64,000 nucleotides of DNA from Alterisphingorhabdus sp038748365 (GTDB lineage: Bacteria; Pseudomonadota; Alphaproteobacteria; Sphingomonadales; Sphingomonadaceae), in contig JBCDIZ010000001.1 in the NCBI GenBank assembly GCA_038748365.1, forward strand, positions 248,001-312,000. Direction: 5' to 3'. Every line of letters begins with the position of its first letter. Within the stretch, counting starts at the first letter, position 1. The notes under the pieces are model-generated. The model was not told where the DNA came from. It saw nothing but the letters and a program-made list of their open reading frames with translations, and ran no database searches. Of this stretch, positions 35,368 through 44,237 are shown piece by piece. The position numbers were made by a program, and so were the translations under genes.

Positions 35368-35514
35368 CTACTTCTTGCTGCTTTGGCGGCATCGCTGCGA
35401 GCAATAGACGACATTATCCCAATCACGCGCCCATTTCTTGCGCCAGCTGAAGGGGCGGTCGCACACCGGGCATATCTTCTGCGGCAAATCCCGCTTGGCG
35501 ACACCATTAGGCAT
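35368..35514 (-). CDS. DUF2256 zinc-ribbon protein
   Basis: 48 aa from ATG 35514. The whole protein is the DUF2256 motif: ICPVCDRPFSWRKKWARDW followed by VVYCSQRC, giving two CxxC-type pairs for one zinc. Function unknown in the family; RNA or protein binding is a guess. Its start overlaps the aroB stop by 8 bases (ATGCCTAA), so translation is coupled to aroB. An in-frame extension upstream within aroB is unlikely to be used. Confidence 0.85.
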   Translation of the reverse strand: MPNGVAKRDLPQKICPVCDRPFSWRKKWARDWDNVVYCSQRCRQSSKK

Positions 35515-36631
35515 GGATTGCAGGCTGTTTGTCGCGTTGCTGTTCGAGAAAATCAGCAACACTCTGCATGGCAATATCGCTGGTTATAAATGCCTCGCCT
35601 ATTCCTTTGCTGAGGATGAAAGGCAGTTTGCCAGCAGTCATTTTCTTGTCATGTGCCATATGTTCCACCAGCGTCTCGCCACTGGCATTGATGCCGACTT
35701 GATCAAGTGTTGTCGGCAGCCCGGTCGTCACAAAATGCGCGCGCAATCTTTCGGCGTCTTCAGCAGGGCAAAAGCCTTCTTCAACCGAGAAATCATGCGC
35801 AAGAACCATGCCGAGAGCGACAGCCTCACCATGCAGCAGGACGTCTGAAAAACCGGTTTCCGCCTCCAATGCATGGCCGAATGTATGGCCCAGATTGAGC
35901 AGCGCGCGAACGTTGCGCGTTTCACGCTCATCAGCGGCGACAATATCGGCCTTGGACTGCAAGCTCCTATGGATTGCCTGTTCAGCCAAATCATGGTCGC
36001 CCGCCAATAGCGCCGCACCATTGTCATAGCACCAATCAAAGAATGCACGGTCATTGATCAGGCCATATTTCACCACCTCGGCATAGCCTGCGCGCATCTC
36101 GCGCGGGGGCAGGGTGGATAGCATTTTCGGATCAATCAACACCGCCTTGGGTTGATGAAATACGCCGATCAGATTTTTGCCAGCACGGCTGTTAATCGCG
36201 GTCTTGCCGCCGACCGAACTATCGACCTGTGCCAATAGGCTGGTTGGTATCTGGACAAATTGACAACCACGTTTGACCAAAGCACTGGCCAGCCCCACCA
36301 GATCGCCAATCACACCGCCGCCCAGCGCGATAATGCTCTCGCTGCGTTCAACACCATTATCGATCAGCCAATCGGTGACCGTTTCCAACTGAGCCCAGCT
36401 CTTTGTATCCTCACCTGCGGGAAGGGTAAGAATAGGCGCAGCGATTCCGGCATTGTTCAAGCTGGACACAAAACGATCCGCATAAAGCGCACCGACATTG
36501 CTGTCCGTGATAATCACCAACCGCCCTTTGCTGGCATATTCCTTTAGTGCTTGAGCTGGGTCATCAAGCAGACCCGGCATAATGGTGATGGCATAGGAAC
36601 GCTCGCCTAGATCAACATTCAGGACTGCCAT
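35507..36631 (-). CDS. aroB: 3-dehydroquinate synthase
   Basis: 374 aa. Converts DAHP to 3-dehydroquinate in the shikimate pathway, using NAD and a divalent metal. Motifs: GGGVIGDLVGLASALVKRG (NAD loop), QVDSSVGGKTAIN, metal ligands in LNLGHTFGHALE and LHGEAVALGM. It overlaps the end of aroK by 13 bases and is followed by the DUF2256 gene, so aroK-aroB-DUF2256 is one operon. Confidence 0.97.
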   Translation of the reverse strand: MAVLNVDLGERSYAITIMPGLLDDPAQALKEYASKGRLVIITDSNVGALYADRFVSSLNNAGIAAPILTLPAGEDTKSWAQLETVTDWLIDNGVERSESIIALGGGVIGDLVGLASALVKRGCQFVQIPTSLLAQVDSSVGGKTAINSRAGKNLIGVFHQPKAVLIDPKMLSTLPPREMRAGYAEVVKYGLINDRAFFDWCYDNGAALLAGDHDLAEQAIHRSLQSKADIVAADERETRNVRALLNLGHTFGHALEAETGFSDVLLHGEAVALGMVLAHDFSVEEGFCPAEDAERLRAHFVTTGLPTTLDQVGINASGETLVEHMAHDKKMTAGKLPFILSKGIGEAFITSDIAMQSVADFLEQQRDKQPAIHA

Positions 36632-37200
36632 TGGGCCAATGCCTCCAATATTCGTTCTACTGTTGCCATATGCGGTCCGGTTGCGCTGGTTACGTGTAAA
36701 TCAGCCTCTGCATATATCGGGTTGCGTTCTCCGGCGAGTTTTTCCAGCACAGCGCGCGGTGATTTTCCATGCAGCAGCGGTCTTGTGTTTTTGCGCGATA
36801 CTCTTTCGGCCAGCGTATCAAGATCAGCATCCAACCATATCGATACTGCATCCCGCTTGATCAAGGCGCGGGTTTCCGCATTGATAAATGCGCCGCCACC
36901 AGTGGCCAGCACGATAGGTTTCTTGCCAATCAGCCGGGCAATCACCCGCCGCTCACCATCGCGAAACTGGCCTTCACCATATTCGGAAAATATCTCGCTA
37001 ATTGTCCGGTCAGCAGCTTTTTCAATTTCCTCATCGGCATCAAAAAAGCGCAGTTTCAAGCTATTAGCCAGTCTGCGACCAACAGTGCTTTTGCCGGACC
37101 CCATCAATCCGACAAGCACTATTGGCCGGTCAATTTCTGCCACATCTCTATAAGATTTCTGCTGCTCTCGCGCCCCGGTCCTATTTCGTCCTTGTTGCAT
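36619..37200 (-). CDS. aroK: Shikimate kinase
   Basis: 193 aa from ATG 37200; the open frame goes up to 37320 but the extra residues do not resemble the family. Walker A GLMGSGKST at 31-39, shikimate-binding DADEEIE, and GGGAF lid region are present. It phosphorylates shikimate with ATP. No strong Shine-Dalgarno before 37200, so the start is uncertain by up to 40 codons. First gene of aroK-aroB; divergent from the small membrane protein gene at 37327. Confidence 0.93.
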   Translation of the reverse strand: MQQGRNRTGAREQQKSYRDVAEIDRPIVLVGLMGSGKSTVGRRLANSLKLRFFDADEEIEKAADRTISEIFSEYGEGQFRDGERRVIARLIGKKPIVLATGGGAFINAETRALIKRDAVSIWLDADLDTLAERVSRKNTRPLLHGKSPRAVLEKLAGERNPIYAEADLHVTSATGPHMATVERILEALAQWQS

Positions 37201-37326
37201 GATGGTGATGGCTATAATTGGGTTAAAGAAAGAGGCAAGGGCATAGCCACGGATCATTACATTGCATTCTGTGTTGGACAACACCGTTTGCTCAAACCTA
37301 ATATATTGAAGGAAAAGCAAAAATCT

Positions 37327-37488
37327 ATGGGCAAAGGTCGGTTAATCTTGGTTGTCTTACTGGTGCTTTTGGTTGTCGGCGGCTTTGTTGGCTATCTCAA
37401 TGGCGGCGAGCAGACGCAATCGCGGATCGAAGTTCCGCTTGAGGCTGAAGCCAGTGATGATGCGGAAGCAGAGGATTACAGCGAATAA
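37327..37488 (+). CDS. Small single-pass membrane protein
   Basis: 53 aa: MGKGRLILVVLLVLLVVGGF forms one membrane helix, followed by a short acidic tail ending in DDAEAEDYSE. AAGGAAAAG lies upstream. Its TAA overlaps the ATG of the 634-aa exported protein (TAATG), which is good evidence that it is translated and that the two act together. No family recognised. Confidence 0.75.
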   Translation: MGKGRLILVVLLVLLVVGGFVGYLNGGEQTQSRIEVPLEAEASDDAEAEDYSE

Positions 37489-39392
37489 TGAAAAACCGTT
37501 TCAAACCTCTGATAACAGCCAGGCGAGGCGTGGCGTCCTTATTGGCGATTGCGGTGGTGACAACCGCTATTGCGCCGATTTACGGGCAGAATCAGGAAGA
37601 ACCGGAATCGCTACTACCGCCCGGTTTCGGCTCGCCAGCACCTTCTCCGGCTCCACCAACGCCGGCACCATCTGCTCCGGCTCCAGCGGCGACGCCTGCA
37701 CCTTCGCCAGCGCAAACGGCACCTGCTCCTGCACCTTCAGGTCCAGCAACCGGGCCAGTTACGCCACCGACATCATCGCCGGTTCTGCCGGATGTAGCAT
37801 CTGAGATCGCCGAGACCGACATTTCCCCTGATGATGAGGCGATGGAGGATGCGCTGGTCACGCAGGACCTTGCACCATCGACTCTCCCTGCACGCTCTCG
37901 TCGCACACTCGGGCAAGTTGGCCTTATTGGCGTAAATCAGGGCGGCTTTGACAGCCAATCGCTGAGTAACGTCAACGGTCCCTATATTACGTCGTTGCTG
38001 GCCAATATTGACAAGCCAATCATTTCGCGTTGGGGGCATATTTTGCTGCGCCGTGTATTGGTGAGTGATTTGCAGAGCCCGCGGGGTGCTGATGACACTG
38101 CCTGGATCGCGGCGCGTACCCGCTTGCTGCTCAATATGGGCGAAGCATCGCTGGCGCGGCATTTGGCGCAGCAGGTAGATGCTGCGCGCTATCAGGGCAG
38201 GCTATACAATGTAGCACGCGATGCGGCGCTCGCGAGCGGCGACCTGACCGGCTTTTGCCCCATAGCAAATGGTGGTGCAGCCCAGAGCGATGACAAGGAA
38301 TGGCAGCTGGTTCTGGCTATCTGTGCCTCAATGTCAGGCAATCAGTCATCAGCCAGAGCGCAGATTGACCGTGCTTTGCGCAATGAGGTTGCGGACGAGA
38401 TTGATCTGCTCCTAGCGCAAAAGGTGATCGGCGCCGGGGCCAATAGTCGCCGCGCGGTTACTGTTAATTGGGATGGCGTCGATAGGCTGACGTTATGGCG
38501 TTTCGGTCTTGCTACTGCCACTGGGTCGGAGCCGCCGGAAAGTCTGTATGCCGATACAGATCGCCGCTTCAAGGCATGGCGCGCGGAAAACCCGGCTGTT
38601 GCGCTGGAATCGCGGATGCGTTCTGCCGATACCGCTGCCGCCATGGGTGTTTTGTCTAATGTGGCCTTGGTCGATCTCTATTCGATGACATTTGAAGAAG
38701 CGAATGCTGCGTCAACGATACGCAGCAGAACCGTAGTTCTGCGTGAAGCCTATCGACAGTTTGCCCCAGCTGATCGTTTGGCAGCGATCGAGCAGCTATG
38801 GAGTGACGGTAGTGACGGTCTGGAACGCTATGGGAGCCAAGTATTAACGGCGCGGGCTGCAGCACGTTTCCCGGTTATGAGTGCCTATGCTGACAGTGCC
38901 GATGGTTTGGTAGCATCGATGCTGTCTGCCGGACTGGATCGTAATGCGGTGCGCTGGCGCTCGCTGGTGTCTGAAGGGTCCATTGCCTGGGGACTGATTG
39001 CTGTTGGCCAGCCATCAACGGGAGAACAGATCTCTGAAGCAAATTTGCGTAGCTTTGCGGATAATGATCCGAGCGACAATTACCGCAAAACAGCGTTTCT
39101 CGTTGCCGGCCTTGCCGGTCTGGGTCGTACCGAAAGCGATATCGCCGAAGAACTGGCTGCGGAATATGGCTTTGCCTTGCAGAAAGAGAGTCGCTGGCAA
39201 AAAGCACTGACACAGGCCGCCGAGGCTAATAACGCGGCCCTCACTGTGCTGACAGCAGCAGTGGGATTGCAGGCACAGGACTGGTCCGGAATGTCTCCGG
39301 CGCATCTGTTCCATATCGTCCGCGCGCTAGATCAGGTCGGACTGGAAGCTGAAGCCAGAATGATTGCCGCTGAGGCGGTGACGCGCGCATAA
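37488..39392 (+). CDS. Large exported alpha-helical protein with Pro/Ala-rich segment
   Basis: 634 aa, not in a family I can name. Signal peptide about 1-33 (LLAIAVVTTAIAPIYG), a low-complexity Pro/Ala segment about 43-90, then about 500 residues of regular helical sequence with TPR/SEL-like spacing (ARTRLLLNMGEASLARHLAQQV, NVARDAALASGDLTGFCP). Two cysteines occur in the helical part (FCPIANG and LAICASM). Probably periplasmic, with the Pro-rich part spanning the periplasm or cell wall. Coupled by TAATG to the small membrane protein; xerD follows 6 bases after its stop, so xerD is likely in the same operon. Confidence 0.85.
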   Translation: MKNRFKPLITARRGVASLLAIAVVTTAIAPIYGQNQEEPESLLPPGFGSPAPSPAPPTPAPSAPAPAATPAPSPAQTAPAPAPSGPATGPVTPPTSSPVLPDVASEIAETDISPDDEAMEDALVTQDLAPSTLPARSRRTLGQVGLIGVNQGGFDSQSLSNVNGPYITSLLANIDKPIISRWGHILLRRVLVSDLQSPRGADDTAWIAARTRLLLNMGEASLARHLAQQVDAARYQGRLYNVARDAALASGDLTGFCPIANGGAAQSDDKEWQLVLAICASMSGNQSSARAQIDRALRNEVADEIDLLLAQKVIGAGANSRRAVTVNWDGVDRLTLWRFGLATATGSEPPESLYADTDRRFKAWRAENPAVALESRMRSADTAAAMGVLSNVALVDLYSMTFEEANAASTIRSRTVVLREAYRQFAPADRLAAIEQLWSDGSDGLERYGSQVLTARAAARFPVMSAYADSADGLVASMLSAGLDRNAVRWRSLVSEGSIAWGLIAVGQPSTGEQISEANLRSFADNDPSDNYRKTAFLVAGLAGLGRTESDIAEELAAEYGFALQKESRWQKALTQAAEANNAALTVLTAAVGLQAQDWSGMSPAHLFHIVRALDQVGLEAEARMIAAEAVTRA

Positions 39393-39398
39393 AATACT

Positions 39399-40340
39399 AT
39401 GGCGGAAAAGCCGGATAACAAGGATGCAAATCATATAGCCGCTTTTCTGGCTATGATGGCGGTCGAAAAAGGCACAGCGGCGAACAGCCTGGCTGCTTAC
39501 GAGCGTGATCTGAATCAAGCCTCTGTCTGGCTTCGCGGTGGCCTTGCTAATGCCGATTCTGAGGCCTTGTCGGTGCTTCCAGCGCGTTGGTCACAATTCG
39601 CGCCTTCTACTGTCTCGCGGAAAATCTCTGCGTTAAGGCAGTTTTTCCGCTTTCTTGTCGAGGAACATATTCGCGAGAGCGACCCTTCACTTTCACTGAC
39701 ACGTCCAAAGACGGGCAGGGCGCTTCCAAAAACCCTCGATACCAGAGCAGTAGAACGGCTTTTCGCGTTGCTCGAAGAGGAAGCACAAAATGAAACCGAT
39801 GGCACATCCGCTTTGCGACTGCTTACGATGGTCGAATTGCTTTATGGTTCGGGACTGCGGGTCAGTGAGTTGGTAGCCTTGCCTGCCGGTGCCTATACAC
39901 CTGATAAACGCGTTATGTTGATTACTGGCAAAGGCGGGACGCAGCGTATGGTGCCTTTGTCGCAGCGTGCACGGGCAGTTTTGGCGGAATGGCGGAAGAC
40001 CCTCCCTGAGAATGCACAATGGATGTTTCCCTCACGCAAAGGGCATCTCAGCAGGATTCGTCTGTTCCAACTGCTCAAAGCCGCAGCGGCTCGCGCTGGT
40101 CTGAATCCGGATGGCATAAGCCCACATGTGTTGCGCCATGCCTTTGCCACGCATCTGCTACAGGGAGGCGCAGATTTGCGGACATTGCAGGCGATGCTGG
40201 GCCATGCCGATATTGCCACGACGCAGATTTATACCCATGTCGATGCGCAAAGACTGGTTGCTTTGGTAAATGAACGGCATCCGCTGGCTGCGCACCCTTC
40301 GAATAAAAGGCATGTCAGCAATAATAACGGCAATGATTGA
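39399..40340 (+). CDS. xerD: Tyrosine recombinase XerD
   Basis: 313 aa. Active-site residues Arg154 (GLRVSE), Lys178 (GKGG), His243 and Arg246 (PHVLRHAF), His269 (LGHAD) and Tyr278 (TQIYTH). N-terminal core-binding domain about 10-95. Assigned XerD because RHAFATHLLQGGADLRTLQAMLGHADIATTQIYTHV (seen at about 40133-40240) is closest to XerD and because xerC is at 13908. Partner of XerC in dimer resolution under FtsK control. accA follows 51 bases downstream. Confidence 0.92.
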   Translation: MAEKPDNKDANHIAAFLAMMAVEKGTAANSLAAYERDLNQASVWLRGGLANADSEALSVLPARWSQFAPSTVSRKISALRQFFRFLVEEHIRESDPSLSLTRPKTGRALPKTLDTRAVERLFALLEEEAQNETDGTSALRLLTMVELLYGSGLRVSELVALPAGAYTPDKRVMLITGKGGTQRMVPLSQRARAVLAEWRKTLPENAQWMFPSRKGHLSRIRLFQLLKAAAARAGLNPDGISPHVLRHAFATHLLQGGADLRTLQAMLGHADIATTQIYTHVDAQRLVALVNERHPLAAHPSNKRHVSNNNGND

Positions 40341-40391
40341 CCCTTGGGCAACCAACGGATAATCCAGCTTCTCATAGACAAAAGGCCCTAA

Positions 40392-41342
40392 ATGACGAGC
40401 TTTCTCGAATTTGAAAAACCTATTGCTGCTCTGCATGCCCGTATCGAAGAGTTGCGGGAAACGGCGGATAATGACAGCATTGACCTTGAAGCGGATATTG
40501 GCAAGCTGCAGGCCAAAGCCGATCGAATGCTGGCGCTTACCTATGCTAATCTGACGCCGTGGCAGAAAACCCGTGTAGCGCGTCACCCTGATCGCCCGCA
40601 TTTTCATGATTTTATTACGCATATGTTCAGCGATTTCATGCCTTTATGCGGCGATCGCCTGTTCGCAGAGGATGCCGCGATCATTGGCGGTTTTGCGAGG
40701 CTTGGTGGTCATGCCGTCATGGTGATCGGGCATGAGAAAGGCTCCGATACGGAAAGCCGGTTGAAACATAATTTCGGCATGGGTCGCCCTGAAGGCTATC
40801 GCAAGGCGGTGCGGCTGATGGATATGGCCGAGCGTTTTAATCTGCCGGTGATAACGCTGGTCGATACATCAGGCGCATTCCCCGGAGTTGATGCAGAAGA
40901 GCGAGGACAGGCGGAGGCCATCGCCCGCGCAACCGAACGTTGCCTTTCGCTGCACGTTCCGATGGTCGCAGTAATTGTCGGGGAGGGCGGATCCGGCGGT
41001 GCTATTGCATTGGCGGCAGCCGAGCGTGTTTTGATGCTCGAACATGCCGTCTATTCTGTGATTTCTCCTGAAGGATGTGCTTCAATTCTTTGGCGCACAG
41101 CAGATAAAGCTGACGAAGCCGCCGAAGCTATGCGCATTACCGCTCAGCAACTCAAAAATCTGGGCGTTATTGATCGCATTGTTGAAGAGCCTGTTGGTGG
41201 TGCGCATCGTGACCCTGACGCAGCCATTTCTGACTTACGTCAAGCAGTTACCGAGGAACTGGATAGCCTGTTGGCAAAAACGGCCACAGAACGTCGGCAG
41301 ATGCGTCATGACAAATATTTGGCTATTGGTGAAATTCACTAA
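40392..41342 (+). CDS. accA: Acetyl-CoA carboxylase carboxyltransferase subunit alpha
   Basis: 316 aa. With AccD it transfers CO2 from biotin to acetyl-CoA, the first committed step of fatty acid synthesis. Motifs: TSFLEFEKPIAALHARIEELR start, RPHFHDFI, GHEKGSDTESRLKHNFGM, DTSGAFPGVDAEERGQ and the oxyanion glycines GEGGSGGAIAL. Length is typical. Likely transcribed with xerD. Confidence 0.97.
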   Translation: MTSFLEFEKPIAALHARIEELRETADNDSIDLEADIGKLQAKADRMLALTYANLTPWQKTRVARHPDRPHFHDFITHMFSDFMPLCGDRLFAEDAAIIGGFARLGGHAVMVIGHEKGSDTESRLKHNFGMGRPEGYRKAVRLMDMAERFNLPVITLVDTSGAFPGVDAEERGQAEAIARATERCLSLHVPMVAVIVGEGGSGGAIALAAAERVLMLEHAVYSVISPEGCASILWRTADKADEAAEAMRITAQQLKNLGVIDRIVEEPVGGAHRDPDAAISDLRQAVTEELDSLLAKTATERRQMRHDKYLAIGEIH

Positions 41343-41477
41343 TAGCCGCCCAGCGCTAGTTTATGATCATGGCCTTTGTATAAGTTTACAGTCTGCCTAG
41401 TTTCCATGTGACCCTAAACGCGATAATTAACACGGGGTAAATTCAGACTCGTGCAAATTATGGTCGGAAGGGTCATT

Positions 41478-42971
41478 ATGGGCAAAAAGATCGTGACTGG
41501 TGCAGTCGCTTTATCAGTTTTGGCGATCGGGTGCTCTGCTTCGAGTGAGCTCGGTATTTCTTCGGCCAATGCGGCACAGGATGAGGTGCGCTATCTTTCC
41601 GAAGAAGAAAAGAAGATAGGTCGTGAGGCGCATCCACAGCTGATGCAGGAATTTGGTGGGGCCTATGATGCTCCTCAGGCAGCTTATGTGGAGCGTATCG
41701 GCAAGGATATCGCTGCCTATTCGGGTTTGGGCAATGCCCGTGAGGACTTTACTGTCACTCTGCTGAATTCACCGGTAAATAACGCTTTTGCGGTACCCGG
41801 CGGCTATATCTACATCACCCGCCAACTGATGGCACTGATGAATGATGAAGCAGAACTTGCCGGCGTTCTCGGCCATGAAGTTGGCCATATCGCCGCGCGC
41901 CACTCACAACGGCGCCAGAGAGCGGCTAAACGCAATCAGATTTTGGGTGTGCTCGGACAGATAGGTTCTGCCATTTTGCTGGGCGACTCATCGCTTGGGC
42001 GTTTGGGGCAAGAGCTGTTTGGTACAGGATCGCAGCTTTTGACGCTGAGATACTCGCGTGGTCAAGAGCATGAGGCCGATGATCTAGGCGTGCTTTATCT
42101 TGACCGTGCGGGCTATGATACCCAAGCGGTTTCCACCATGCTTTATTCGCTGGCGTTGCAGAATGCGCTGGAAAAACGGGCGCGCGGTCAGAACACGAGA
42201 TCGGTTCCCAGCTGGGCAAGTACCCATCCTGATTCAGCAAAAAGAGTGCGCCGTTCGGCAAAAAAGGCGGCCAAGACCGAGCATAATGGCACTGGAATGC
42301 GTAATCGCGAGGCGTTTTTGCAGCAACTTGATGGTCTGCTCTATGGGGATGACCCTGATCAGGGCATTGTGCAGGGCAATCGCTTTGTCCACCCGACACT
42401 GGGTTTCGCCTTCAATGCACCCAATGGCTATAGCGTCAATAACGGTGCGAGAGCGATCAGCATTCAGGGGCAGGGCGGTCAGGCGCAATTCTCCCTGGGT
42501 CCTTACAATAATGATCTGAACGCTTATGTGCGCAGTGTTTTTGACGGCTTAGCAAAGGATAATAATCGGTTGCCCTATGGTGAGATAGGGCGAACGACGA
42601 TTAACGGCCTACCCATGGCCTTTTCCACGGTACGGATTGCCAATGGACGTCAGACTGTCAATGTCTCGGTCTATGCCTATGAGTTTTCCGCCAACCGTGC
42701 ATTTCATTTTGTGACGATTACACCAGCGGGACGAAATAACCCCTTTGGTCAAATGATCGGCAGCTTCAGCCGCGTTGGAAAAGATGAAGCCTCTGGCGTT
42801 AGATCAAAGCGTATCGATGTTATTACTGTCGGTGCGGCGGATACGGTTGCTAGCCTTTCGGCCAAAATGCCGTTTGACAGTTATCGTGAAGAACGCTTCC
42901 GGACGCTCAATGGTTTGCCGAACGATGCACAATTGACGCCGGGTCAGAAAATTAAAATAGTTACATTTTGA
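41478..42971 (+). CDS. M48 family exported metalloprotease
   Basis: 497 aa from ATG 41478 with GGAAGGG upstream. N-terminal signal with possible lipobox AIGC (Cys19); alternatively cleaved after SANA. Peptidase M48 core has zinc motif His133-Glu134-x-x-His137 (GHEVGHIAARHS) and the third ligand Glu in GQEHEADDLG. The C-terminal half has repeats of beta-strand character and ends with a LysM-like stretch (VGAADTVASLSAKM to LTPGQKIKIV). Resembles BepA/LoiP-type periplasmic proteases that maintain outer-membrane proteins. A strong terminator follows. Confidence 0.9.
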   Translation: MGKKIVTGAVALSVLAIGCSASSELGISSANAAQDEVRYLSEEEKKIGREAHPQLMQEFGGAYDAPQAAYVERIGKDIAAYSGLGNAREDFTVTLLNSPVNNAFAVPGGYIYITRQLMALMNDEAELAGVLGHEVGHIAARHSQRRQRAAKRNQILGVLGQIGSAILLGDSSLGRLGQELFGTGSQLLTLRYSRGQEHEADDLGVLYLDRAGYDTQAVSTMLYSLALQNALEKRARGQNTRSVPSWASTHPDSAKRVRRSAKKAAKTEHNGTGMRNREAFLQQLDGLLYGDDPDQGIVQGNRFVHPTLGFAFNAPNGYSVNNGARAISIQGQGGQAQFSLGPYNNDLNAYVRSVFDGLAKDNNRLPYGEIGRTTINGLPMAFSTVRIANGRQTVNVSVYAYEFSANRAFHFVTITPAGRNNPFGQMIGSFSRVGKDEASGVRSKRIDVITVGAADTVASLSAKMPFDSYREERFRTLNGLPNDAQLTPGQKIKIVTF

Positions 42972-42983
42972 TTCCCAAATAAA

Positions 42984-43011
42984 AAGGGGGTGGCCTAAAG
43001 GCCACCCCCTT
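42984..43011. terminator. Bidirectional intrinsic terminator
   Basis: 12-bp perfect stem (AAGGGGGTGGCC / GGCCACCCCCTT) with TAAA loop, followed by TCTGTTTT on the plus strand and by a T run on the minus strand (AAAAA before the stem). It ends the M48 protease gene and the convergent Flp pilin gene. Confidence 0.9.
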
Positions 43012-43037
43012 CTGTTTTGACTAGCTGATTTAAGCTA

Positions 43038-43256
43038 TTAGCCGCCGGTTGAACCGCCGGTTGAACCGCCGGTTGAACCACCACCAGTATTACGTGCCTG
43101 CAGACCGGTTTCAACATCGTTGAAAGTACCGATTACTTCGTTACCAACCGAAGTCATAGCAGCGATAGCAGCAACAGCGATAAGAGCAGCAATCAGACCA
43201 TATTCAATGGCGGTCGCGCCCTTCTTGTCAGCGAAAAGTTTACGTGCAAAATTCAT
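43038..43256 (-). CDS. Flp family type IVb pilin with Gly-Ser-Thr tail
   Basis: 72 aa. Short basic leader MNFARKLFADKKG, then ATAIEYGLIAALIAVAAI, the Flp pilin transmembrane assembly helix with Glu and Tyr at positions +5/+6 after the prepilin cleavage glycine. The C-terminus consists of GGS/TGGS repeats encoded by a 12-base tandem repeat. TAGGAGACC serves as ribosome binding site. A second Flp pilin gene lies upstream. The tad/cpa assembly genes are not in this window. Confidence 0.93.
   Translation of the reverse strand: MNFARKLFADKKGATAIEYGLIAALIAVAAIAAMTSVGNEVIGTFNDVETGLQARNTGGGSTGGSTGGSTGG
43042..43077. repeat. 12-base tandem repeat in pilin 3' end
   Basis: Three perfect copies of CCGCCGGTTGAA, followed by a degenerate CCACCACCA. 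On the coding strand it gives Gly-Gly-Ser-Thr repeats. Unit length is a multiple of three, so slippage would change tail length in frame. Confidence 0.9.
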
Positions 43257-43390
43257 TTTAGGTCTCCTAGGTTACACTTATTACCCGACTGATTCTTCTG
43301 TCTTCAATTTGACTTTTGAAACAGTGCGACTGGAATTAGAGCAAACTTCTTTAAAAAGTTTTAATGTGCTAAATTTATCGGTGTAAAATT

Positions 43391-43570
43391 CTAACTGTTC
43401 ATCGCACCAACGACTTCGTCGCGAATGAATTCCCACATCGCAATGGCGCTATCTGCAAAACCCTGTAAGGCTACAAGGGCGCTTACAGCTATCAAACCCA
43501 AAATAAGACCATATTCGATGGCCGTTGCGCCTTCGCGTGAGCGCAATACTTGTAGAAATACCTGTATCAC
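43391..43570 (-). CDS. Second Flp family type IVb pilin
   Basis: 59 aa from GTG 43570 to TAG 43391, easily missed because of its length. MIQVFLQVLRSREGATAIEY contains the prepilin peptidase site G-ATAIEY after a short basic leader, followed by a hydrophobic helix (GLILGLIAVSALVALQGF) and a tail ending VVGAMNS. GGGAG lies 6 bases before the GTG. It is 134 bases upstream of the other pilin gene, same strand, and shares the cleavage motif but little else, so they are diverged paralogues and may be major and minor pilin. Confidence 0.85.
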   Translation of the reverse strand: MIQVFLQVLRSREGATAIEYGLILGLIAVSALVALQGFADSAIAMWEFIRDEVVGAMNS

Positions 43571-43644
43571 AGTGCGCTCCCGTCTATAGATCTGCGCTTC
43601 CCGACATGGCTATTTTGCGGATAGACATTAACAAAAGGTTGAAT

Positions 43645-44058
43645 ATGACTGGAAAACTGGAAAAAAAGCTGACAATTCGCTTCGTAGTGGCTCTGGCCAT
43701 GCGACGAGATGATGGTCGGTATCTGTTACAGAAACGGCCAGCGGGTGGGTCAATGGCTGGGTTATGGGAGTTTCCGGGCGGTAAAGTGGAACCAGAAGAG
43801 AACCCCGAAGAGGCTCTTGAGAGGGAAATTGCAGAGGAGTTGGGCGTAAGCATTGCTGTAGACCAATGCGTGCCGTTGATTTTTGCGAGCGAGCCGCTGG
43901 ACGGCAAGCATCTGATCCTGTTGCTCTACAAGACTGATCGCTGGGAAGGAGAGCCTCAGGCACTGCATGCCGAAGAACTGCGCTGGGTCTCACCCTATGA
44001 GATGTGCAACCTGCCAATGCCGCCTGCGGATGCGCCGTTTATTGACCGGCTGAAATAG
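43645..44058 (+). CDS. mutT: (Deoxy)nucleoside triphosphate pyrophosphohydrolase, MutT type (Nudix)
   Basis: 137 aa from ATG 43645 (AAAAGG upstream); an earlier in-frame ATG at 43606 is less likely. Full Nudix box GGKVEPEENPEEALEREIAEELGV is present (GX5EX7REUXEEXGU). Motifs LLQKRP, MAGLWEFPGGK and LRWVSP fit MutT, which removes 8-oxo-dGTP. Its 5' end is divergent from the second pilin gene. A few related Nudix enzymes have other substrates, so the specific activity is likely but unproven. Confidence 0.9.
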   Translation: MTGKLEKKLTIRFVVALAMRRDDGRYLLQKRPAGGSMAGLWEFPGGKVEPEENPEEALEREIAEELGVSIAVDQCVPLIFASEPLDGKHLILLLYKTDRWEGEPQALHAEELRWVSPYEMCNLPMPPADAPFIDRLK

Positions 44059-44147
44059 CGACAACGCAAAAAAAGCGGTTGCCAAGTTTAGCAGGCCTGA
44101 CTATGTGCCGAGGCCCGCCAACATGAAGGCGTTAAAACTCATACAAC

Positions 44148-44224
44148 GCACCCGTAGCTCAGCTGGATAGAGTACCTGACTACGAATCAGGGGGTCGGAG
44201 GTTCGAATCCTTCCGGGTGCGCCA
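44148..44224 (+). tRNA. tRNA-Arg (ACG)
   Basis: 77 nt including encoded CCA. Acceptor stem GCACCCG/CGGGTGC, D loop AGCTGGATAGAG, anticodon stem CTGA/TCAG with loop CTACGAA (anticodon ACG, decoded as ICG, for CGU/CGC/CGA), T arm GGAGGTTCGAATCCTTC. All arms pair well. No integrase or attachment-site duplication is seen beside it. Confidence 0.97.
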
Positions 44225-44237
44225 TTTGCCTTACAAT

